A model generated the notes under the pieces. The model was not told the origin of the DNA, searched no databases, and worked only from the letters and a program-made list of their open reading frames with translations. From contig NC_063451.1 of assembly GCF_020379485.1 (NCBI RefSeq), positions 21,000,630 through 21,064,629 of the forward strand: a DNA stretch of 64,000 nt, read 5' to 3'. The translations under genes and the position numbers were made by a program. Every line of letters begins with the position of its first letter. The stretch's first letter is position 1. This stretch comes from Brassica napus (lineage: Eukaryota; Streptophyta; Magnoliopsida; Brassicales; Brassicaceae). This document shows, one piece after another, positions 11,512 through 20,769 of the stretch.

Positions 11512-11938
11512 ATGGAGAAAGTAGCTTTCATATTCATCGATCTTATACTTTTCTCAACATGTAAGTTTTTCCTAAATCATATCTTAGTTATTCATCACCA
11601 TTGTAGATTTCTGATTATCACCATCGTTATTATCATCAGTTCATCATGATGACCATATTAATAATTAACAATATATATTATCCTGTCTTACTCTAACAGG
11701 CACTCTTATTCTAGCACAATCTTGTGAAACGGCCTCTGATTGTGTTCATCTGAAATGTGTAACGAAGATCAAATGTGAGGACAACCATTGTAAATGCGTC
11801 AATCCAAAACACATAGCTTTACCACTTGACACGAACTGTGGTGTTGCTGCTTGCATTGACTTTTGCAAGGCGAAAGGTGAACAAGCTTATGCTTGTATCT
11901 TAAACCAGTGTTATTGTCGTAAACCTCCTATCTACTAA
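11512..11938 (+). CDS. Defensin-like (DEFL) secreted Cys-rich peptide, copy A, two exons
   Basis: Exon 1 is 11512-11560 and exon 2 is 11700-11938, joined across a 139-bp intron with GTAAGT donor and CTAACAG acceptor; the spliced frame is 95 codons. Exon 1 plus the start of exon 2 encode a signal peptide (MEKVAFIFIDLILFSTC, then TLILAQ), an intron position typical of plant DEFL genes. The mature part has 12 cysteines in two six-Cys blocks: C-x5-C-x4-C-x5-C-x4-C-x-C, then C-x4-C-x3-C-x8-C-x4-C-x-C. The second block has the C-x3-C and C-x-C spacing of the cysteine-stabilised alpha/beta fold. Likely secreted, in defence or reproductive signalling by family analogy; target unknown. An Asp at residue 10 interrupts the hydrophobic signal core (Gly in copy B). 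No frame lesion. An AAATAAAA-type polyadenylation region lies near 12027. Confidence 0.85.
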
Positions 11939-11949
11939 GGAATAATATT

Positions 11950-13325
11950 GGCATGTTCAACTACTGTTATTTTCACAAATTCTCGTTCAAGACTTTTATT
12001 ATAAATTTATAATGGTCTTTTCTATCAAATAAAAATAATAAAAGAAGATATTAATGTTTCAATTCTACGATTTTTTTTCATCAGTTGTCTTTTTCAAGGG
12101 CATTTTTCTCGGCGTGGATTAAATTTCAATCATAAACTCAAAGTAGTATAAGAGATGTCAATCCAATCCTAAATTGTTTTAAACAATGAGAATAAAAATT
12201 ATTTGCCTAATCTAAACAATCAAGATGTAGTTGAATGGTATCAAGTAACTAGCAAGAAATCAAGTTCACAAGAGCAATGAAACTAAACAAGTATTCAATC
12301 AATAGTTAAATATGGATCCATGGGCAAGGACACTGATTTAAGATGATCAAGATTCAATCTAGAGTACTCATACAATGATCATTCATATTCTATAGGTCTA
12401 GACAATTACAAGTAAATTAATCTATTTCCATAGCAATAATCCCTATGCTACTCAAGAATCAGACATCAATTTCCATTAGCTTATAAGTTGATAAGTATAA
12501 ATTTTACTCCTCAAGTAGTTGTAGTACAAGAGGTATCAATTCAATTTTACGACAATTCTAAGCAGTAAGAATGCAAGTCATACAACTTAATCTAAGTGCA
12601 ATCAGTGTAATCAAGTTGATAAGTAACAATTTGCAATTAAGATAACCAGTAACCAAAACAATGGAATAAACAAGCTATCAGTCAACAAGTTTTCCTAAAT
12701 CTAGAACACAAATTTAGATCATTTATTTCCCAGATAAAGACCATATGCAATCAAGAACTAAACATCAAATTCCTTTGGTTTAAATCATTTAAGCATGCAT
12801 TTCAAACAAGTCTACTAACTATCTAACAATCATAGAATCAAATCCTTTGGCTATTCAAGGTAGAGCATATATAAGTTCATTTAAGCATATCATAAACACC
12901 TTCAGTGCATAACTCATCTTAAGATCTAGATATGAGTGATCAAGTCTTATCTAGCATTAGTAACCTTAAATAGCAAGGAAACAAGTACATTAATTACTAA
13001 ACACCTTAACTCTTTACTTTATCACCCTAATCACCCTAACCCATAGATATAATAGGAGTATACTCACTAATTTTCATGAAAAAACCCAAAAATCATGGAT
13101 GATTCAAGGCTTATCATGTTAGAAAGCAAGTTTAATCCAACAAACACAAAGAAATAAAATGAAAAGAAACTAAAGATTGAATCTTTCACCAAAATAGCAA
13201 TGTGTTCAAAGAGAAAACAAGATGATCAGGGGTTTTGGCATAAAAGAGTATTTATAGGCCTTTAAAAACAAGTTGGGTCGATCCAACAAACATGGGTCGA
13301 CAAGAAGCCTACATCAAAGACATTA
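11950..13325 (-). mobile_element. Degenerate reverse-oriented LTR-like block, copy A (Athila-like?)
   Basis: No protein-coding signal. Read on the minus strand, the block begins with paired TCGACCC words (GTCGACCCATG, GGATCGACCC near 13270-13300), then a TATA-like CCTATAAATACTC near 13250, then ~1.1 kb of T-rich leader-like sequence. This resembles the layout of the intact Athila-type LTR at 49998-51320, which also carries paired GATCGACC motifs, but base-level similarity is weak and I found no clean termini. A solo LTR remnant is the best guess. Confidence 0.35.
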
Positions 13326-13352
13326 GTTATAACTAGTTTATCTAGCATTGAA

Positions 13353-13607
13353 ATGGTGTCACACGCTGCAGGTATCTTCATGCATCAACAAACCTACATC
13401 AAAGACATTCTCCATCAGGCCTCAATGTCTGAATGCAACCCGATCCCCACGCCTCTCCCACAGAGAATAAACAACTACAACTCAGAACCGTTCCCTGAAC
13501 CAACCTACTTCCGCAGCATAGCTGGAAAACTGCTTTACATGACTATAACAAGACCCGACATACATTATGCTGTCAAAAATAAATCTTATTTATTGACTGA
13601 CAATTGA
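13353..13607 (+). pseudogene. Ty1/copia RT-RNase H junction fragment, copy A
   Basis: Encodes a short copia segment (FMHQQTYIKDILHQASMSEC, then NPIPTPLPQR, AGKLLYMTITRPDIHYAV), the stretch between the reverse transcriptase and RNase H. Nothing of the element remains on either side. The open frame ends at a stop after unrelated residues. The same scrap is in copy B with a few substitutions. Confidence 0.85.
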
Positions 13608-13736
13608 AGCAATTTTTTACAGCTGAATTTCATCTCTTCCTCACTTTCATACTACTGATTCTACTGATAATTGATAAAATGAAACAATTGAATTCACCAG
13701 AGACATCCTTTTGTTCAAGCTATGATCTTCACATCA

Positions 13737-14790
13737 CTAACCGCATGCTCGTTGAGCTTTACGAGGGTTCTTGATGGCAGACTCTTTACGTTCTTGTTCT
13801 CTGATCCTCTGCCTCCAAAGTTGAAAAAGGGCTGCTGCAGCCAGCATTGCAGATCGCACGGTCCTTGTGCTTTGTAAGTCCTTGAAGCCTCTCAATCATC
13901 CTCCTTGACTCTTTAAGGTTTGGAGTGACGTTGATCTTCATGAGCAGTGAGATAGCTTCTACGCATCTGCTTTGCCAGAGAGAATAAATACACTTAGCGT
14001 TGGCCACGTCAGCCGCTTTCTTTGCTGCTTCGAACAACTCCACCATCTCCTCTGTTTTACCCGCAGGTTTAGGGTTTCTAGAATCCTTCACTGGAACGTT
14101 CTTGCAAGCAGAAACTCTCGGAATTTTGGTTGTAACCTTACCATCTTTGTCTTTGATGTCCTGTCTCGATTGATGAGGAAGAGCCGTAGTAGTAACAGAT
14201 GAAATCTTGTCAGCATCTTTAAGTAATCCACATGACTTGCAAGCATCGGTCTTTGTCTCAGTCCTTACTACAGGTTCCCGAGCGAGAGTTTTGTGATCTT
14301 GTTTCTTGTCTGAAAGACTGAAACCAAAAGGATTGGTCTTCAACTCCAAGCAGAAGCGTGTACTTTCTTGTTTCTTCGGCTTCTTCAGACGAGCTTTGTT
14401 AAGACCGACCGATTTGTCTGATCCTTGCGAGTAGAGCGTCTTCAACAAAGAAGTGAACAACGATTGAGATTCTTCCCGGATTCTAGGGCTCCGATTATGT
14501 TTTCTCAAAGTCTCTAGTTTGAAAATTGACTTGGAGAAGTAAAGAATATCCTTGAACCGAATCAATATTGTACCAGGGCTCCGAGTATTGGCAGCACCAA
14601 TCAAATCTTTCGTCTTCTCTTTTCTTTCTTCGTACGTATGTTGGTTCTCAGGTGGCTTAGGGTTTGATGAATGATAAACGAAAAGAAGAAAATAAGGAAC
14701 TAATGAGAGTGTAGTGAAATAATCGTAGTAGCTTAGAACCATGTGTTTGTTATAAATTTGGTCATCGAAATTCAAATATTTATTTGGCAA
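13737..14790 (-). pseudogene. TFIIS N-terminal (LW) domain protein, copy A, frameshifted
   Basis: A 334-codon frame (14790 down to 13786). The first ~230 residues are basic, low-similarity sequence. The C-terminal ~80 match the TFIIS N-terminal helical bundle seen in elongation factors and Mediator MED26-type proteins: ELFEAAKKAADVANAKC, RCVEAISLLMKI, LQGLTKHKDRAICNAG. The conserved last helix (ALFQLWRQRIREQE) is present but in the next frame, ending at the stop at 13737-13739. An extra G in GCTGGCTGC (near 13843) explains the shift. The lesion is shared with copy B, so it predates the duplication. Host-derived transcription-elongation-type gene, probably dead or with an altered C-terminus. 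The true start codon is uncertain; the MVLSYYDY Met at 14739 is an alternative. Confidence 0.75.
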
Positions 14791-14831
14791 GAATTTATAC
14801 TTTTATTATATAGTATAAACTCCATACTTTT

Positions 14832-16053
14832 AGGGGGTGTATTGGATCAAGAGTTTTAAGAGATTATAGATTTTCATTAAAATCTCATGTTATTCAACTA
14901 ATGATTTCTAAATATCTTCTCAAATCATCTGTTATTGAATATGAGATTTATGTAAAGTCTTCAAAAATCATCTGAAATGTTCTATTATTTCATCAATAAT
15001 TCATAAAGACCATATCAAATCCAGTATTATTGAAAACTAAACAATTTTTTGAAACAAAATTTATGAAATGGATTTGAGGAGACTTTACATCCATTTGTAG
15101 TTAAAAATAGTGATAATGAAATTCCACCTCTACGGTAGTTATTTGGAGATATTTCAAAATAAAAGAGTTCAAATATGTGAAGAGTGAGACATTGTTCAAT
15201 CTCTACCTCTCATCCTCTGATATCATTGATTTATCATTCCCCAGATTCTCAAGCTCCTTTGCCAATCAAATAAAAATCTCTAATTTTGATAGCCGATCAT
15301 CTGTTTCTTGTTAGTGTTCTTCCCATTGGCAGCAATGTTAAAAAAAATGATGTTAAAAAGTATTTTAACGTAATTAAGCAAGTTGTTCTCTTTTGTTAAA
15401 CATGAGTCTGCAGAATAAAAGAGAAAGAGAGACACAGGTATAAGATTGTGATTACTCTCTTATCTCTACTTTATGACTCGTTGGTTTGGTGGACTAAGAT
15501 TTTGTTGTGATAGAAACACGAGCCAGACTACTACAGTTAAAGTCCAATAAAGAGTTGATTGTCATAGAAAAATGAGGTGCCGATCAAGAACTTGACTTTC
15601 CTTTCAATTTATGGTTTGGCTCTGGCAGATTTTAAGTAAAACATGAGATGAATAAATGATGGTCATATGAATATTTCAGTGTATGTATCCTCAAAGTTAT
15701 GTTCTGTGTAATTACAAAAAAATTAAAGGTTATGTTCTATGGGTGAAAGTATTTGACGTTGACTCGCTGAGGACTTATGAAAGACATTCCATTGCTTGCC
15801 TGCAAGAGTTGCATAATCAAAAGTTGGACTTGGAAAAGTGACTGACTTTAACCAAAATTAGAGTTAAGAATTATTTCAAATCATCTAAACTATTCTGAAA
15901 GTTAAAAAAATATCTTATCAAATCATCACTTATTTTTTCCGTCCTTTTTTAGATCTTACCAACATCAGCTATATTTACTCAAACTCTCCTTAAATCCCAC
16001 CATATCTAAAATCCATCAAACCATTCTTAAATCAATATTTCAATAGACCCCCC
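14832..16053. mobile_element. PIF/Harbinger-type non-autonomous element, copy A
   Basis: Terminal inverted repeats GGGGGTGTATTGG (14832) and the reverse complement of GGGGGTCTATTGAAATA (ending 16053), flanked by the 3-bp direct repeat TTA (14829-14831, 16054-16056), the usual target duplication of PIF/Harbinger elements. Subterminal GATTTGA/AAATCATC words recur in both halves. About 1.2 kb with no transposase, so non-autonomous. Confidence 0.72.
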
Positions 16054-16728
16054 TTAAGTAGTTTGTAAATTCATTATGAACTAATATCATAGAAAGTTAC
16101 ACAATTGATCTGATGTATCCCAAAATGATGATTTTTTCTATTGGATCTTGCCTCTTTTTTTTTCTCTCTTTCTAATAGATGTATATATGTGTTTCACCAA
16201 ATCTATTTTATAATCATTTGGGGGCTTTTTGCAAAATTGACTCAAAACTCAAAGTCAAACCTAAAACTAACCCATGTTTTTTTTGGATTTTTCTTTTGTC
16301 CTATCCACCCCACAAGTTCATATAATTCATGAAAATGCCATCAAATCTTTTTTTTTTCCGAAAATGACATTTTTACTCTCTCACCCTCATCATCTTCAAG
16401 TAATTACAAGATTGTCATTGTCATCAATACCCCAACCACCATGAACAACCAATTTGAAGCTCTTAATGCACCTAAAATCGATTTACACTCTCTCTTTCTC
16501 ACTTGTTATGAACTAAAAACAACATTTCTTTCACTTTGCCTCCATATTCATCAAAAAAACTCAAGCTTTTGATTCAATTTTTTTAATGGTTGATAGAGTC
16601 ATTCAAGCATATTATTCTTGGTGGGTTACTTTCGTTTGAGATTCTGGGTGGTTGGAGAAGACTCTGTGTGCTAAGGAAGTCATCTCACTAGTTTAAGGTA
16701 TGAAATTGGAATTTTTTCCAGATTTGTT
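16054..16728. other. MULE 5' terminal region, copy A
   Basis: Noncoding DNA before the palindrome cluster, conserved in copy B (31892-32564). It contains GCAAAATTGACTCAAAACTC near 16233 and a T-rich stretch. I could not define terminal inverted repeats or a 9-bp target duplication, so the outer edge of the MULE is unknown. Confidence 0.4.
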
Positions 16729-17590
16729 CGTGTAGAAGACTTACCTGTAAGTAGTCTGGCTGCAGAAGACTTACGGGTAAGTCTTCTGGTCAAACGGACG
16801 ACTTACTTGTAAGTCGGCATCTTTGTTTGTTAAAAAAAAATCTAGAGAATACCCTAGACGACTTACTGATAAGTCGTCTAGGATAAACGGGTTAGTTTTG
16901 CATTTGATCGAATTGTGTCAGATATTTGACTTTTCCTGGACGACTTACTAGTAAGTCATCTCCGGGAAAACAAAAATTTCAATATTTTATTAAAGCTGGA
17001 CGACTTATCTGTAAGTCGTCTCAGGTTACTTTTGCAATTGGAAAATAAAACTTAAATATTTAATTTTTCCCAGATGACTTACGCGGAAGTCGTCAAGTAA
17101 GACGACTTACTTGAAAGGCGTCCAGGATAAGCAAAGTCGTCCAGATTTATTTCCTAGATTCTGGTCAAACCTTGCTTATCTCAGACGACTTTCTCGTACG
17201 TCGTTTGTCTGGACGACTTTCAAGTAAGTCATCTGGGTAAAGTTAAATATTTATGTTTCTTTTTCGAATTGCAAACTAACCTGAGAAGACTTACAAATAA
17301 GTCATCTAGCTTTAATAAAATATTGAAATTTTTGTTTTCCCGGAGAAGACTTACTGGTAAGTCGTCCAGAAAAAGTCAAATATCTGACACAATTCGTGTC
17401 AAATGCAAAACTAACCCGTTTATCCTAGACGACTTACCAGTAAGTCATCTAGGTTTTTTTTTTAACAAACAAAGCTGGACGACTTACTTGTAAGTCATCC
17501 TATTTAAAATTCAATTACAAAAATGACCTATTTGGACGACTTACCAGTAAATCTTCCAGACGACTTACTGGTATTTCGTCTGCGTCAATG
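16729..17590. repeat. Palindrome cluster forming a ~700-bp foldback, copy A
   Basis: About a dozen short dyads with half-site GACGACTTAC, a 2-nt spacer, then its reverse complement, often flanked by CTGG/CCAG (for example near 16857, 16941, 16999, 17348, 17428, 17476). They sit inside a much larger inverted repeat: about 16795-17085 is the imperfect reverse complement of about 17225-17510, including the sequence between the dyads (TTTCAATATTTTATTAAAG on the left against CTTTAATAAAATATTGAAA on the right). The pairing continues inward (GGATAAGCAA against TTGCTTATC). Transcribed, it would fold as a long hairpin. Confidence 0.85.
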
Positions 17591-17649
17591 TTTAGTAAAC
17601 TTTCATTTTCTCTATGTTTACGAATGTGTTTTATTTTGAATTTTTGTAG

Positions 17650-19961
17650 ATGATGTGTCAGTTACATGCAGTGTATGAAGAATGATTGTTGAAAGATTGC
17701 CGTTGGGATTTTGTGGTTGATAATGTCAAAGGAGCGAGAATCATTTTTTTGGGGGGAAGGTTCGACAAATGCTGAACTTCTTGCAATGGCTCAAGAAGAT
17801 TATAACCTGGACATGAGCACATAATCTGTGGAGATAACCTACTCATTACCAGCATAAATGATGCAGGCTCCATACACCCCTCCTATTCATGTTACAAGTG
17901 ATAGACAAGTTCGAAACTTGCTCGAGATAACCAAAACGCATGGAGTACGGCTTTGTGTATCAAGTCGTAGCAAGGTGGAAATGATTTCAGAGTTCAGGGA
18001 AGAAGATAATGAAGCTGATGAATGTTTTGAAGATGATGATGATGATTTGGTTGAAGATGAAAATCATGATGGGGAGGAGGATGATGGGGAGGAGGACGAT
18101 GGGGAGGAGGATGCTGGTATCTCTATTGTTGCTGTAGCGGACGAGAATGGTGAGGATTACAGTGTTTATGGAAAGGTTGAAGATGAGGATGAGGAAGATG
18201 ATGATATGTGTTTTGAAGATATCAAAAAGATTGAAGGAGGAAGATCGAATGGTAACAGTATCTATGTCAACCAGAGTTTTGTTAGCAAGGATGCACTGCT
18301 TTCAGAGCTGCGGTTGACAACAGTGAGGTTTAGGTTCTCCTTCAGAATATACAAGTCAACGAAAACTCTCCTTGTGACAACATGTCCGGTTAGTGGTTGT
18401 CAATGGAAGGTCAGAGCGAGTGTGAAACATGAGACAAACACGTTTTAGGTAACAAAGTATGTGGAAAAACATACATGCTCAGTGGGAGACCGACTCGCTC
18501 AGCGGAGACACTGTACTCCGAAGTATGTTGGTAGGCTTTTCATTGATCGTGTTGGAATCATTGATGGGTTGAATCCGCAGCATATCACTGATGCAATGAA
18601 GAACATGTTTGGCATGACGCTTGATTACACCACTTCATACAGAGCACTTTTATATGCACAAACATTGGTGAGAGGATCAGCAGAAGATGGGTATTCGCGT
18701 TTGCCATCATATCTCGAGCAAATATCCTTAGCAAATCCCGATTCTATCACAGCTATAGAACTTGATTCTATCAATAGATTTAAGTATCTATTTCTCTCTT
18801 TTGGAGCTTCTATCAAAGGTTTTAAGTATCAGAGAAGGGTCATTGTGGTGGATGGGACTCACCTAAATGGGAAGTATGGAAGTGTTATGTTAGTTGCAGC
18901 CGCACAAGATGAGAATTTTTAGATATTTCCATTGGCTTTTGGGATCGTAGATGATGAAGATGAACTTTCTTGGGAATGGTTTTTCACAAAATTGGCTAGT
19001 TGTGTATCTAATCAGCAGCCTCTGATGATAGTCTCCGATCGGCACGCGGCCATTAAAAGTGCGTGTGATAAGGTGTTTCCTTGGGCAACCCGAGGAATAT
19101 GTTATTATCACCTTCAAGAGAACATTGTCAAAAAGTATAAAGGGAAACATCTCTTGTATTTGGTGAAAGGTGCTGCTTATGCTCATACGGTTTCAGATTT
19201 TGACCGGTACATGGCTGAGATACGGAGTGCAAACCCGGACCTTGCAACGTATTTGGAGAATGCTGACGTCAGCCTATGGTCAAGGGTTTATTGTCAGGGG
19301 GATAGGTAAAAACATAAAGACAAGCAACATCGCTGAATCTATTAATTCCGCTCTGAAGCGAGCTAGAGGATTTTCGGTTCAGTTCCTGTTGGAGTTCATA
19401 AAGGAGAAGCTAGGAAAGTGGTATTGGAAAAGGAGAGAAGATGCTTTGAGTCTCCCAGCTCAACATAGTCGAGGTGTTGAATACTTGCTTGCTGTTCGAT
19501 CGGAGATAGCAGATATGATGACGGTACAACCAATTGATGGATGGCGATTCTTTGTGAAAGGTGGCAAAATGGACTGTGTGGTTGGTTTGGAACATGGAAA
19601 GTGTGATTGTGGTGTCTATGAAGTGGAGAAAATACCTTGCTCTCATGCTATAGCTGCTGGAACATCTGCTGGTTTGCATATCTCCACACTTGTATGTCCA
19701 GTGTACTCAAAGGATTTTCTGTTTGCAGGATACTCAGAGAATATATATCCTTGTGTTGGACTACAAGTTGAAGGACACACATGCTTTCCTCCGGATGTAA
19801 AGCGTGGTCCGGGAAGACAGAAGAAATCAAGATGGCAATCTTGGTTGGAGCTATCCAGGATGAGAGGACGCAAACCCCGGAAGCAACACATGGTTTATAG
19901 ATGCTCAAAATGCAAGGAAACTGGCCATACGAAACCACAATGTAAGTCGTCCAGTGTTTAG
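17650..19961 (+). pseudogene. mudrA: MULE transposase mudrA, copy M1 (broken)
   Basis: A Mutator-like transposase that would cut and join transposon DNA in the nucleus. In order: an N-terminal domain (17650-17940), an acidic Asp/Glu-rich linker (about 18000-18230), the MuDR DNA-binding region (CPVSGCQWKVRASVKH), the MULE catalytic core (VVDGTHL, IVSDRHAAIKSACDKVF, SNIAESINSAL giving D, D and E), a SWIM zinc finger (CDCGVYEVEKIPCSHAIA) and a C-terminal CCHC knuckle (CSKCKETGHTKPQC). The ATG at 17650 follows TTTTTGTAG, a possible acceptor. Lesions: stop at 17683, an extra T in the T run near 17742, a TAA (AGCACATAA, shared with M2), TAG at 18446 (Trp), TAG at 18920 (Gln) and a frameshift near 19306. 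The frame ends in the first unit of the tail repeat (KSSSV). Confidence 0.92.
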
Positions 19962-20385
19962 TCTTCCAGAAGACCTTCAATTAAGTCGTCCAGAAGGTTG
20001 ACCAGTTAGTCGTCCAGGGTTTTTTCTTCTAGAAGACCTTCAAGTAAGTCATCCAGTGTTTAGTCTTCCAGAAGACCTTCAATTAAGTCGTCCAGAAGGT
20101 CGTCCAGTTAGTCGTCTAGGGTTTTTTCTTCCAGAAGACCTTCAATTAAGTCGTCCAGAAGATCGTCCAAGGTTTTCTTTTCCTTCAAGTTAGTCGTCCA
20201 GTGTTTAGGATTCCAGAAGACCTTCAATTAAGTCGTCCAGAAGGTCGTCCTGTTAGTAGTCCAGGTTTTTTCTTCCAGAAGACCTTCAAGTTCGTGGTCC
20301 AGTGTTTAGTCTTCCAGAAGACCTTCAATTAAGTCGTCCAGAAGGTCGTCTAGTTAGTCGTCCATTGTTTAGTCTATGTATTAAA
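19945..20385. repeat. MULE tail minisatellite, copy A
   Basis: Tandem, slightly variable units directly after the mudrA knuckle, built from words such as TCTTCCAGAAGACCTTCAA, TTAAGTCGTCCAG, AAGGTCGTCCAG and TTAGTCGTCCAG. The full period is about 102 bp made of a ~39-bp core plus extension. Spacings are mostly multiples of three. The array begins at the GTAAGTCGTCC that encodes the last transposase residues. It is related to the 5' palindromes through the shared AGTCGTCC half-site. Confidence 0.85.
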
Positions 20386-20689
20386 TATTTGTGTTATGAA
20401 CTTATCTGTGAAATTGCACTACCAAACAAATTTGAGATGGTCTTGCACTTTATATTATCCGAAATATAGTTACAAAAGGTCACTGCTCAGAAGACTTTCC
20501 AGACTACTTATAGTTAAGTCGTCCAACATTTCAGACGACTTAACTGTAAGTCTTCTGCGCAGAATATAGTTACAAAATAGGGATCATCAAGTTCAAATAC
20601 AAAATAGGCATCAAGTTCAAATACACACATCAGCCTAATCTATCATACAAAATAATCCAACGTAGCGTATTTATCACCCCTCATAGACT
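20386..20689. other. MULE segment after the tail repeat, copy A
   Basis: Noncoding, conserved after every tail array (TGTGTTATGAACTTATCTG, a palindrome pair around 20517-20557). It ends at CACCCCTCATA, where the other MULE copies continue into the Ulp1 gene but this one jumps to the start of duplication copy B. Confidence 0.6.
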
Positions 20690-20769
20690 ACTGTTATTTT
20701 AATACATAGACTACTGTAAACAAAGTGTTACTACGAAATTAAGCTTTTTGAAGCGTTTTTAAAACTAAA

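Larger units (their letters stand above)
5031..20689. repeat. Segmental duplication, copy A (~15.7 kb)
   Basis: Head-to-tail with copy B. Start and end are set by the sequence ACTGTTATTTTAATACATAG, found at 5031, 20690 and 36376. Gene order and most sequence match copy B. Features private to A are two MITEs (9923-10657, 10691-11374) and a second 734-bp tandem copy (8010-8736). Compared with B it lacks the 2,229-bp Helitron; the empty site is at 5110/5111. Confidence 0.9.

Noticed and set aside
11416..11649. 77-codon continuous frame over the DEFL first exon
   Set aside because: It reads from the leader through exon 1 into the intron. The GTAAGT and CTAACAG sites give the 95-codon spliced product instead.
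11512..11938. DEFL as the S-locus pollen determinant SCR/SP11
   Set aside because: SCR has eight cysteines in a different spacing and there is no S-receptor kinase gene in the window. A 12-Cys bipartite DEFL fits better.
12100..13320. A long noncoding RNA gene
   Set aside because: The reversed TATA-like site and paired TCGACC words fit an old LTR better, and nothing independent supports a host transcript.
16141..16332. Short Phe/Ser-rich frame before the palindrome cluster
   Set aside because: T-rich noncoding DNA; the frame differs in copy B and has no coding features.
19945..20385. Regularly spaced repeats resembling a CRISPR array
   Set aside because: The spacers are themselves variants of the repeat, there are no cas genes and the genome is a plant. 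It is a MULE minisatellite.
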